Shown piece after piece: positions 1-6,448 of a stretch of 35,412 bases of DNA. A program made the position numbers and the translations under genes. The notes beneath the pieces were generated by a model, which was not told where the DNA came from, searched no databases, and saw only the letters and a program-made list of their open reading frames with translations. The stretch covers positions 1-35,412 of the forward strand of contig DHON01000090.1 in assembly GCA_002409965.1 (NCBI GenBank), written 5' to 3'. Each line of letters begins with the position of its first letter. The first letter of the stretch is position 1. Source of the DNA: Firmicutes bacterium UBA5389 (GTDB lineage Bacteria; Bacillota; DTU025).

Positions 1-416
1 CTCAACGCATTTGCGGAACTGCTGACTAAACAGGCAGAATGCTGGACAAATCGGATGAGAAGGCCCGCCGGGGCCACTATTCCACGTGTTTGCATTGTTG
101 AGCCAATTAAGCGATGATCGTGGACTCAGACACGCTCACGTGCCGTCCGTCGACATCGCAACGGCCGCATGGAGCATCGCCTGTTAGCACCGGAGTGCCC
201 AGTCGGCAACCAACATCATCGGTCAGTGGCATCCGAATGGGCGATTGAAGATGCGCCCCGGGTGAGGTTGTGAACAGCCAGGGAATGTACGTGCCAGACA
301 TACACAGCGCTGGGGCGATGCCTTTCGTAGTAGTCCCTCCGGTACTCCAGGCGAATATGATGTCATGGACCTGTCCTCGCCGAGAGGATTCACGAGCATA
401 AGTGGGGTGTAAGCGC
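1..416. other. Non-coding left edge, with a possible gene tail at 1-114
   Basis: No convincing gene lies here. The first frame of the plus strand is open from the window edge to a TGA at 112-114, so bases 1-114 could be the last 37 codons of a gene entering from the left, but the peptide matches no family I recognise. A short GGCCC/GGGCC stem-loop sits near base 64. The rest is presumably the upstream region of the collagen-like gene; I could not find a convincing sigma-A, sigma-E or sigma-K promoter pair in it. Confidence 0.3.
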
Positions 417-866
417 ATGGCGTCCTACAACGGCGAATACTACGTGCCTGCTGAATACTACATGCCCGCTGAGTACTATGTGCCTGCCGAATACTACATG
501 CCTGCTGAATACTACATGCCTGCTGAATACTACATGCCTGCCGAGACCTATGCCGAGCAGTGGCCCGGACAATGGGGCGGTCAATGGGGTTGGGGCAGAC
601 CATGGTGGGGCGGCCCATGGTGGGGCAGACCGTGGTGGTGGAGACCATCGCCATGGGGAGGGCCCGGAGGTCCCGGTTTCCCGGGAGGGCCCGGAGGTCC
701 CGGTTTCCCGGGAGGACCCGGAGGTCCCGGTTTTCCGGGAGGGCCCGGAGGTCCTGGATTCCCTGGGGGACCCGGAGGTCCCGGTTTCCCTGGGGGACCC
801 GGAGGTCCCGGTTTCCCGGGAGGGCCCGGAGGTTCCGGAGGTTCCGGGAGCACGACCGGTTCCTGA
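417..866 (+). CDS. Tyr-hexapeptide / Trp-rich / collagen-like repeat protein, probable spore or cell-surface structural protein
   Basis: The protein is 149 aa if read from the ATG at 417, which follows a GGGGTG ribosome binding site; a GTG at 402 is in frame but lies inside that site. It has three blocks. Residues 7-43 hold six copies of a hexapeptide of the form YY(V/M)PAE. Residues 44-80 are rich in Trp, Gly and Pro, with WWG-type motifs. Residues 81-134 are six perfect copies of GGPGGPGFP, that is Gly-X-Y collagen triplets, followed by a Gly/Ser tail. No signal peptide or membrane segment is visible. Collagen-like repeats in spore formers are known from exosporium glycoproteins such as BclA, and Tyr-rich repeats occur in coat proteins that become cross-linked. 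A spore coat or exosporium role is therefore inferred, not shown. The combination matches no family I know. A strong terminator follows directly. Confidence 0.8.
   Translation: MASYNGEYYVPAEYYMPAEYYVPAEYYMPAEYYMPAEYYMPAETYAEQWPGQWGGQWGWGRPWWGGPWWGRPWWWRPSPWGGPGGPGFPGGPGGPGFPGGPGGPGFPGGPGGPGFPGGPGGPGFPGGPGGPGFPGGPGGSGGSGSTTGS
435..542 (+). repeat. Six tandem 18-nt coding repeats (YY[V/M]PAE units)
   Basis: Six in-frame 18-nt units encode the Tyr-rich hexapeptide. Differences are mainly silent or Val/Met changes (GTG versus ATG), which points to recent unit duplication under selection for the peptide. Confidence 0.9.
657..818 (+). repeat. Six tandem 27-nt coding repeats (collagen GGPGGPGFP units)
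   Basis: Six in-frame 27-nt units encode three Gly-X-Y triplets each. The units are nearly identical at DNA level, with silent changes such as GGTTTCCCG versus GGATTCCCT, so copy number may vary between strains by slippage or recombination. Confidence 0.9.
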
Positions 867-873
867 TCGTCTC

Positions 874-920
874 AAGACGTAGGCCGCTGCGTACGCAGCG
901 GCCCACGTCTTCTGTTCTGG
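874..920 (+). terminator. Rho-independent terminator of the collagen-like gene
   Basis: A long hairpin begins 8 nt after the stop codon. It pairs AAGACGT with ACGTCTT and, inside, a perfect 10-bp GC-rich stem around a TA loop (874-911), followed by a T-rich tail. It also separates this gene from the convergent dismutase gene. Confidence 0.85.
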
Positions 921-941
921 CTTGCCGGCACGTCTGCCGGT

Positions 942-1589
942 CTACATCGGAACTCGCGCCGCCATCGCGCACCTCAGTCTCAGCTCCACATCGTTCCAGT
1001 TGACCACGTTCCACCAGGCGCGAATGTAGTCGGAGCGCCTGTTCTGATAGTCGATGTAGTAGGCGTGCTCCCACACGTCCAGCACGAGTATGGGAATCGT
1101 TCCCCATTGCGTCAGATCCTCGTGCCTGCTGACGGTCAGAATCTCAAGCCTTCCCCACTGAGGTTGCCATACCAGTACGGCCCAGCCCGAGCCGCGCGCA
1201 GACTCGGCAGCCGATGTGAACTGCGAGCGGAACTCATCAAAGCCCCCGAACGTTGCGTTGATCTGCTCGGCGACCATGCCCATCGGCCAGCCGCCGCCCT
1301 GGGGACTCATGTTCGTCCAGTAGATGCTGTGCAGAATGTGGCCTGATCCGTTGAACGCCAGGTCCTGCGCCCGCGCCCAGGATCGGCCTGTCGACGACTC
1401 CGCCCTGTTCAGTCCTTCAACGTATGCCGAGTGATGCTTGGTATAGTGGATCTCGATCTGGTTCCGGCTGATGTAAGGTTCCAGCGCACAGAAGGGATAG
1501 GGCAGCGGAGGAAGCACGTGCCCGCCCCTGGGAACTACATACGTAGCCGGGAGAGAGGTTGCCCCAATATGCTCTTGTTCGTGCGACAA
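942..1589 (-). CDS. Superoxide dismutase, Fe/Mn family
   Basis: The enzyme converts superoxide to oxygen and hydrogen peroxide. Counting from the TTG at 1589 (215 aa), the four metal ligands are present: H48 in EIHYTKHH, H87 in LHSIYW, and D171 and H175 in the signature DVWEHAYYIDY. Ungapped comparison from the GSGW motif places His156 where E. coli Mn-SOD has its second-shell Gln146. A His there is known in some mycobacterial and archaeal enzymes, so metal preference cannot be assigned. The open frame extends to an ATG at 1610, but that start would translate the GGAGGAGGTGA ribosome binding site itself (Met-Glu-Glu-Glu-Val); the TTG lies 8 nt after GGAGG and is the better start. There is no signal peptide, so it is probably cytoplasmic. 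It lies 52 nt downstream of rocA with no terminator between, so co-transcription is likely. Confidence 0.93.
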   Translation of the reverse strand: MSHEQEHIGATSLPATYVVPRGGHVLPPLPYPFCALEPYISRNQIEIHYTKHHSAYVEGLNRAESSTGRSWARAQDLAFNGSGHILHSIYWTNMSPQGGGWPMGMVAEQINATFGGFDEFRSQFTSAAESARGSGWAVLVWQPQWGRLEILTVSRHEDLTQWGTIPILVLDVWEHAYYIDYQNRRSDYIRAWWNVVNWNDVELRLRCAMAARVPM

Positions 1590-1641
1590 CCGCGTCACCT
1601 CCTCCTCCATTCTATGCTCAGACGCAAGGAGGGAATCGCTG

Positions 1642-3183
1642 TCATACTGCTTCCGAGATGCTCTTGGCCTGCTGGAACAGGAGCAGGTAGTCAGGCCCGC
1701 CCGCTTTGCTGTCGGTGCCGCTCATGTTGAAACCGCCAAAGGGATGGACCCCGACCAGAGCGCCGGTGCAGCCTCGGTTCACATAAAGGTTACCCACGTG
1801 CACTGCATCCTTTGCACTCTCAACGTGGTGCCTGGATCTTGAGTAGACCGATGCTGTCAGCCCGTATTCGGTGCTGTTGGCCATCTCAATCGCATGATCG
1901 AAGTCCCGAGCGCGCATGAAGGCCACGACAGGCCCGAAGACCTCCTCTTGGGCAATGCGCGCGCCAGGATCCACATCGGCTATGATCGTGGGCTCGACGA
2001 AGTATCCTTCTGACCTGTCGCCATGCCCGCCGATGACCACTCGGCCCTCGCGGGCGCCTATGTCGATGTACTCCATGATACTGCGGTGAGCTCTCTCATC
2101 TATCACACTCGCCACGTTGGGATTGCCCGCGGCGGGCCCCAGCGAGAGCCTCTCGGTCAGGACCCGGGCGCGCTCCAGCACTTCATCATACACCGTATCG
2201 ACTGCGATCACTCGTGAGCAGGCGGAGCACTTCTGTCCCTGGAAACCGTATGCCGATGCCACAATGTCCGAAGCCGCCGACTCGAGGTCAGCGCTGTCGT
2301 CTGCAATAATGCAGTTCTTCCCTCCCATTTCAGCAATCACGCGCTTGATCCAGGTCTGGCCCGGTCGAGCCATGGCAGCCGTCTGGTTAATGTGGACTCC
2401 CACATCCTTGGAGCCGGTGAAGTTAATGAAGCGAGTCTTCGGATGCTGGACCAGGTAGCCGCCGACAGATGCGCCGCTCCCGGGCAGGTAATTCACTACC
2501 CCATCGGGTATTCCGGCTTCCTCCGCCATCTCCATGAACTTCGAGGCGATCACGCCCGCAGTGTTGGCAGGCTTGACAATGACGGTATTGCCGGTCACCA
2601 CCGCAGCCACAGTCATGCCGGTCAGAATGGCCAGCGGGAAATTCCATGGGCTTATGATCACACCCACACCCAGCGGGATGTAGCGCTGCATGTTGATCTC
2701 TGATGGGTGCGGATGGACCAGGTTCATCTGGCCGTATCTGATGGCCTCTCGCGCATAGAACTCGCAGAAGTCTATGGCCTCCGCCACATCAGCGTCCGCC
2801 TCACTCCAGTTCTTTGACACTTCCAACACAAGCCACGCCGCGAGCTCCAGCCTTCGCCGTCTCATCACGCCGGCAAGCCTCAGAATGGTGGATGCGCGCG
2901 CCTCCGCAGGCATGCGGCACCACATGCCGAACGCATTCCAGGCAGCATCCATGGCCGCATCTGCCTCAGCCGTGTCGGCCTGCGCCACATGACCCACCAC
3001 TTGTTCGTGCCTCGACGGGTTGACTGAGGCGATCTCCCGCCGTGCATCGATTCTCCGAGACCCGATAATCAAAGGATAATGCCGACCCAGCTGGGCCCGT
3101 ACGTCTGCCAGCGCTCCCTCCATAGCCGCGCGATCTGCATCAACTGAGTAATCCATCACCGGCTCGTTCGAAAACTGTTTCAC
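1642..3183 (-). CDS. rocA: L-glutamate gamma-semialdehyde (1-pyrroline-5-carboxylate) dehydrogenase
   Basis: This NAD-dependent aldehyde dehydrogenase oxidises glutamate semialdehyde to glutamate, the last step of proline and arginine breakdown. The 513-aa product from the GTG at 3183 has the length and start of Bacillus RocA-type enzymes. It carries the catalytic Glu285 in IAEMGGKN, the nucleophile Cys319 in GQKCSACSR and the cofactor-binding segment SPWNFPLAI near residue 180. The GTG lies 8 nt after AGAGGGG. The frame stays open to 3420, but the extra 79 residues are Cys/Trp/Pro-rich, have no family counterpart and overlap structured leader sequence, so I exclude them. No proline dehydrogenase gene is present in the window. 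Confidence 0.95.
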   Translation of the reverse strand: MKQFSNEPVMDYSVDADRAAMEGALADVRAQLGRHYPLIIGSRRIDARREIASVNPSRHEQVVGHVAQADTAEADAAMDAAWNAFGMWCRMPAEARASTILRLAGVMRRRRLELAAWLVLEVSKNWSEADADVAEAIDFCEFYAREAIRYGQMNLVHPHPSEINMQRYIPLGVGVIISPWNFPLAILTGMTVAAVVTGNTVIVKPANTAGVIASKFMEMAEEAGIPDGVVNYLPGSGASVGGYLVQHPKTRFINFTGSKDVGVHINQTAAMARPGQTWIKRVIAEMGGKNCIIADDSADLESAASDIVASAYGFQGQKCSACSRVIAVDTVYDEVLERARVLTERLSLGPAAGNPNVASVIDERAHRSIMEYIDIGAREGRVVIGGHGDRSEGYFVEPTIIADVDPGARIAQEEVFGPVVAFMRARDFDHAIEMANSTEYGLTASVYSRSRHHVESAKDAVHVGNLYVNRGCTGALVGVHPFGGFNMSGTDSKAGGPDYLLLFQQAKSISEAV

Positions 3184-3265
3184 GCACAAAACCCCTCTCT
3201 TTGGCGGATCCATTGGGTCGGCCTCGGAATCCACCCCCCCAGCTGGAGAGGAAATCGGCGCAGGC

Positions 3266-3294
3266 AAACAAAAACGCCCGCATGGCCGCGAGCG
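3266..3294 (-). terminator. Terminator-like hairpin in the rocA leader (possible attenuator)
   Basis: On the minus strand CGCTCGC pairs with GCGGGCG (7 bp with one G-T pair) around a 6-nt loop and is followed by TTTTTGTTT. tRNA-Leu upstream already has its own terminator, so this one has no obvious upstream gene to end; conditional termination ahead of rocA is one explanation. Confidence 0.55.
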
Positions 3295-3613
3295 CATAGC
3301 AAAGCTGTCGTCTGCCCCTCCGAGGCAGACACACACCCACCAGCGCTCCTTTCCAAGCACGGGAGGCACAGCCGTTTCCAGCCAAGCCCTCGGGCAACCG
3401 CCAGGTTGCCACCGGCCCACACTCCTGCAGCACGGCCTGATCAGGAATGAAGGCTCGGAGACGCTCTTGAGGAATTCTTCAGGAATACGGAAAACCCTTC
3501 GCTTCTTGCTGTATTGGCTCCTCTTGATGCAGAAGCGATGCAGGCGCAGCTCACGGCATAATGACGGCGGCAGGCCATGTCCAGGATCGGAGCGCTCTCC
3601 GAGGTGAGCGTGG

Positions 3614-3651
3614 CAAAACGAAAACGAGCCGTGGTTGTTGGACCGCGGCTC
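3614..3651 (-). terminator. Terminator of tRNA-Leu
   Basis: On the minus strand GAGCCGCGG pairs with CCACGGCTC (one mismatch) around an 8-nt loop and is followed by GTTTTCGTTTT. It lies 14 nt past the encoded CCA end of the tRNA. Confidence 0.8.
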
Positions 3652-3664
3652 ATATGCTTCTAGC

Positions 3665-3750
3665 TGGTGCCGGAGGCGGGACTCGAACCCGCACGCCCTT
3701 GCGGACAGAGGATTTTAAGTCCCCTGCGTCTGCCATTCCGCCACTCCGGC
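3665..3750 (-). tRNA. tRNA-Leu (anticodon UAA)
   Basis: The 86-nt minus-strand gene includes an encoded CCA. The acceptor arms GCCGGAG and CTCCGGC pair perfectly. The anticodon loop is CTTAAAA (anticodon TAA), the T arm contains GGGTTCGAGTCCC, and there is a long variable arm as expected for a class II tRNA-Leu. Confidence 0.97.
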
Positions 3751-3785
3751 ACTCATTCCCTGCACCTATGAAGATGCCCGTCAAA

Positions 3786-3794
3786 AGTATACCA
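3786..3794 (-). promoter_or_regulatory. Extended -10 promoter of tRNA-Leu
   Basis: The minus strand reads TGGTATACT, an extended -10 element. It ends 36 nt before the tRNA 5' end, nearly the same geometry as at tRNA-Gln. No good -35 box is present, as is allowed for extended -10 promoters. Confidence 0.5.
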
Positions 3795-3892
3795 CGTCTG
3801 TGCGCGGCACCGCCATGCATGCCCTTCAATGTTGCCCTTCAATGTCCCTGAACAACTCGCCGCCAAGTCCATGATTCACGCGGTCTGGAGCG

Positions 3893-3914
3893 ACCTGTTA
3901 CACACGTAACAGGT
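3893..3914. repeat. Perfect inverted repeat, 9-bp arms
   Basis: ACCTGTTAC and GTAACAGGT flank a 4-nt ACAC spacer about 60 nt past the end of the DUF501-ppx gene. There is no T-run, so it is either a weak transcript-end hairpin or a protein-binding site. Confidence 0.6.
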
Positions 3915-3974
3915 ACCGAATAATTACCAGTCGTCAGCCTCGCCAATGACCACACCGGTTCTTTTCCATCCGGT

Positions 3975-5813
3975 CTACCCAGACCGCCCAACCGCTCGTA
4001 GTCGCGCAGCCATCCCGTCCAGGATCCCGGCGAAACTCATCACAGCCCGGTCCACACCTGCAGTGTCCATGGCGCCCAGGATGATGGCTGCGCCTGCAGG
4101 CATCACCAGCGCCCGCTCGGGCTGGATCATGCCCCTGATCCGCGACCGCTCCGCGTAAGGCAAGGCTACAAGACGAGCCAGTATTCTCTCGATCTCAGCT
4201 CTGGACATGACGACACCGCTCACCTGGTCGCGGTCGAAGCGGTAGAAGCTCTCGAAGCTCTCCAATCCCAGACTGATGGAGACCAGAGTGGCCGCAGTAC
4301 CTCCAACCACAACCAGAACACCCGGAGCCCCGGGAGCGTTCAGAGCCGCGTGGCTCGCACCCCGCATGCGCTCTCGAGCGTACTCCCGCATGGCCTCGAT
4401 CTCGCCCAGAGCGGGCGGGTCCTCCTTCACAAACCGTTCCATGAGGTTCACTGCCCCAAAGGGCAGACTGACCGATTGGACACTCGCGGCACGCATTCTG
4501 ATGAACTCGGTGCTCATCCCGCCCGAGTCTACGACCAGCACCCGCTGGGGATCGCCAGCTAGATCCGACAGACCGGACATGCCTTGCACGCCAGATGCAG
4601 CCGATACGCTTGACGCAGTCGGCGCGCCCGCATCGCGCCCGTTCACCATCATCGTAGCCAGCACTCCGGCAAACGATAGCTCCGCCTCCAGTTCAGGCGA
4701 GACTACCTCCAGTTCGACCCCTGCGGCCTCCTGCACCTGCCGCTTAAGTGCCCGAACTCCGCCGTCATCGCCCAGTTCCACCGCACGCCTCGCGGCAGCG
4801 GTGGCGGTAGCCCAGATCCGCGTGGCCCCAAGCTCACGAGCCATTGCGGCGAACTCATCTAGCGCCTCGACTGTCTTTGCGCGCCCGTCCTCTGAAAGCC
4901 GCCCGGTCTGCTCAAGACCGCGGCCGAGCCCGGTGATGCGGACACCCGATGCGACTCGGAAAGCCAGCCAACGACCGAATCTGGAACTCCGGCCCTGACT
5001 GGTCCTGGACCTGCACCTGGACCCCAAACCGAAGCCGCGGCCAGGGCGTTCCACCACATCCGCCACCAGCGCTTTGGCCGAATTCGACCCGGCGTTGATT
5101 GCCGCGACCCTCGCCGGCACGCACCGACCGTCTGCGCATTCCAGCCCTGTTCCATCCTCGGCCAACCGCCACACGCACAGCTCGCCTACGGGGTTAGCAT
5201 TGCCGGCCATGTAGTCAGCCACATTCATGTGCAGACACCTCACCCCGGCCCAGTCCGCAATGCCACCTACTCCCGATTCACTGATCACCCGCAGCAAGTC
5301 CGCGCCCGGTCCATCCATTCGGCCATCCACTTGCCCGTCTACCTGCCTGCCCATCTGCAGCCGGGCCCGGTCAGCGACGTCCAACAACCCGCCTCGCTGG
5401 GCCGCGTATCTCCTGTTGGCCTCCCCATACTCCTCAGCGAAGACCTCGTCCTCTCGTATCCTGCGCCGCATTTCCTCTATCATACCGTGGCTCTCAAGAG
5501 ACGACACCGCGGTTCGCACGTGTGGGCACGTGAGCCAGAAGACTGTGGGAAATGGAGCCAGACTCGGAGCAAGGTCGCGACCGGAATCCCGCTCGGCCCC
5601 CGAATCACAGTCGCAGCCCGAGCCACAGCAGCGCCCCGGGCCGCCGCCGCGCCCAGCCCCGTGCACGAGCGGGTATGTGACCAGGACCTGCGGTTGCCTA
5701 TGTGAGCAGCGCCTCGCCACAGCCACAACTCGGCCTCCGAGCGTCCTGCCCAGCTGCCGCGCGGCCACTGCCAGATCGACCGGCTTCGCGCGGTCCCACG
5801 CTTCACTTGTCAC
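3975..5813 (-). CDS. DUF501 - Ppx/GppA phosphatase fusion protein
   Basis: The 612-aa protein starts at the GTG at 5813, 10 nt after GGGGAGG. Residues about 14-232 match the DUF501 family: the segment around ARQLGRTLGGRVVAVARRC, then PFPTVFWLTCP near residue 90 and a GVRCLH segment near 190. A low-complexity Gly/Cys/Asp insert occupies about 52-82. From residue 236 an exopolyphosphatase/guanosine-pentaphosphatase domain follows: INAGSNS (phosphate-1 motif), ATATAAARRA, SPELEAELSFAG, VVDSGGMSTEF and GGTAATLVS. In that domain the usual Asp of the first motif is Asn. Elsewhere, for example in Actinobacteria, DUF501 and ppx are normally adjacent separate genes near divIC, and divIC lies two genes upstream here. 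A terminator precedes the gene, so it needs its own promoter or read-through. Phosphatase activity is inferred from the family only. Confidence 0.88.
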   Translation of the reverse strand: MTSEAWDRAKPVDLAVAARQLGRTLGGRVVAVARRCSHRQPQVLVTYPLVHGAGRGGGPGRCCGSGCDCDSGAERDSGRDLAPSLAPFPTVFWLTCPHVRTAVSSLESHGMIEEMRRRIREDEVFAEEYGEANRRYAAQRGGLLDVADRARLQMGRQVDGQVDGRMDGPGADLLRVISESGVGGIADWAGVRCLHMNVADYMAGNANPVGELCVWRLAEDGTGLECADGRCVPARVAAINAGSNSAKALVADVVERPGRGFGLGSRCRSRTSQGRSSRFGRWLAFRVASGVRITGLGRGLEQTGRLSEDGRAKTVEALDEFAAMARELGATRIWATATAAARRAVELGDDGGVRALKRQVQEAAGVELEVVSPELEAELSFAGVLATMMVNGRDAGAPTASSVSAASGVQGMSGLSDLAGDPQRVLVVDSGGMSTEFIRMRAASVQSVSLPFGAVNLMERFVKEDPPALGEIEAMREYARERMRGASHAALNAPGAPGVLVVVGGTAATLVSISLGLESFESFYRFDRDQVSGVVMSRAEIERILARLVALPYAERSRIRGMIQPERALVMPAGAAIILGAMDTAGVDRAVMSFAGILDGMAARLRAVGRSG

Positions 5814-5850
5814 TGGCCGGCAACCTCCCCATCGCATCTCATGCGTCCGA

Positions 5851-5879
5851 AAAGAAAAGCACTCCGTTTCAGGGAGTGC
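5851..5879 (-). terminator. Terminator after the S1-domain gene
   Basis: On the minus strand GCACTCC pairs with GGAGTGC around a short loop and is followed by TTTTCTTTT, about 24 nt past the stop codon. It isolates the S1 gene from the DUF501-ppx gene. Confidence 0.85.
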
Positions 5880-5902
5880 TGCAGCCATGACGAGACCAGT
5901 TC

Positions 5903-6301
5903 TCAAACCATTCTGGAAAGACGGGTTCCCCTTCCGCCACGTTTGGAGTCCTGGTTACGCTTGAGATCCTGGTGGCGTTCGTCGCTGTCCTTTAGGAACT
6001 TAGTGAGCTTGTCTTCAAAAGACTGCTGATACGCTCGATCACGGCGAGCCCTCTGGGCCTGATAATTGGGATCCGCCTGCTTGATGGAGAGCCCGACTCT
6101 GCCGCTTTCCACGGCGATGACCTTGACCCTTACTATGTCATTTTGCTTCAGGTAGTCATTGACATCGTGGACGAAGGCATCGGCTATCTCAGAAATGTGA
6201 ACCAGGCCCGTCCTCCCTTCACCGATGTCGATGAATGCTCCGAATCTGGTGATTCCCGTGACGCGGCCTTCTAAGACTGAGCCGACCTCAATTGACGACA
6301 T
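5903..6301 (-). CDS. yabR: S1-domain RNA-binding protein, YabR type
   Basis: This 132-aa protein has one S1 RNA-binding domain at residues 1-75 (starting SSIEVGSVLEGRVTGI, with FGAFIDI, GLVHISE and VGLSIK) and a charged, basic Arg/Lys/Gln-rich tail. It corresponds to B. subtilis YabR, whose gene also follows divIC. The ATG at 6301 fits the family start, although its AGGAGG site is 12 nt upstream; the longer frame to 6391 would run back through the promoter. A sigma-A promoter lies 61 nt upstream and a terminator follows, so it is probably a single-gene unit. Confidence 0.9.
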   Translation of the reverse strand: MSSIEVGSVLEGRVTGITRFGAFIDIGEGRTGLVHISEIADAFVHDVNDYLKQNDIVRVKVIAVESGRVGLSIKQADPNYQAQRARRDRAYQQSFEDKLTKFLKDSDERHQDLKRNQDSKRGGRGTRLSRMV

Positions 6302-6326
6302 GCTAAGACAGATCCTCCTGTTTTGA

Positions 6327-6339
6327 TGATCCGGGATCA
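6327..6339. promoter_or_regulatory. 13-bp palindrome in the S1-gene leader
   Basis: TGATCC-G-GGATCA lies between the promoter and the ribosome binding site of the yabR gene. Its position suits an operator, but no regulator is known. Confidence 0.35.
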
Positions 6340-6361
6340 CGCCCCGACCAATGTTATTTCT

Positions 6362-6391
6362 ATTATACACGAGCACTCGGTGCGGTGTCAA
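6362..6391 (-). promoter_or_regulatory. Sigma-A promoter of the S1-domain gene
   Basis: The minus strand carries TTGACA (6391-6386), an 18-nt spacer and TATAAT (6367-6362), a perfect match in both boxes. Transcription would start about 54 nt before the ATG at 6301. Confidence 0.85.
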
Positions 6392-6448
6392 TCAATGGAA
6401 CACGACTGGAACACGATTTGCAGACCCATAGCGGACGCGCGCACCAAG

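Larger units (their letters stand above)
3184..3664 (-). other. Long structured rocA leader / intergenic region
   Basis: About 480 nt without a gene separate rocA from tRNA-Leu. On the minus strand it holds a GGCAACC-GCCA-GGTTGCC type hairpin (3393-3410), a GTCTGCC/GGCAGAC hairpin (about 3310-3330), and then a terminator-like hairpin with a T-run (3266-3294), about 80 nt before the rocA start. I recognised no known riboswitch core and no sigma-54 -24/-12 element, although rocA is sigma-54 controlled in Bacillus subtilis. No sigma-A promoter was found either. Confidence 0.45.
3751..3974. other. Intergenic region between the ppx-fusion gene and tRNA-Leu
   Basis: No gene is seen. The region holds the tRNA-Leu promoter, a 12-nt direct repeat of the type CCCTTCAATGTT (about 3821-3846) and a perfect inverted repeat at 3893-3914. 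Confidence 0.5.

Noticed and set aside
435..542. Short regular repeats resembling a CRISPR array
   Set aside because: Units are contiguous 18-mers without spacers and are in frame in a coding sequence.
223..1107. Minus-strand repetitive open frames over the collagen-like gene
   Set aside because: The repeats are the antisense of the 18- and 27-nt coding repeats; the plus frame has the ribosome binding site, clean Gly-X-Y periodicity and a terminator just after its stop.
3393..3410. Possible sigma-54 promoter for rocA (TGGCAA ... TTGCC)
   Set aside because: The GG to GC spacing is 13 nt rather than the required 10; the sequence is better read as a small hairpin.
3561..3851. Open frame across tRNA-Leu
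   Set aside because: Its central peptide (GGTRTRTPLRTEDFKSPAS) is the well-known false translation of a tRNA-Leu gene on the opposite strand.
4276..5964. Long plus-strand open frames opposite the DUF501-Ppx gene
   Set aside because: They are GC-rich antisense shadows rich in Ser/Arg/Pro with no recognisable motif; the minus frame shows two protein families.
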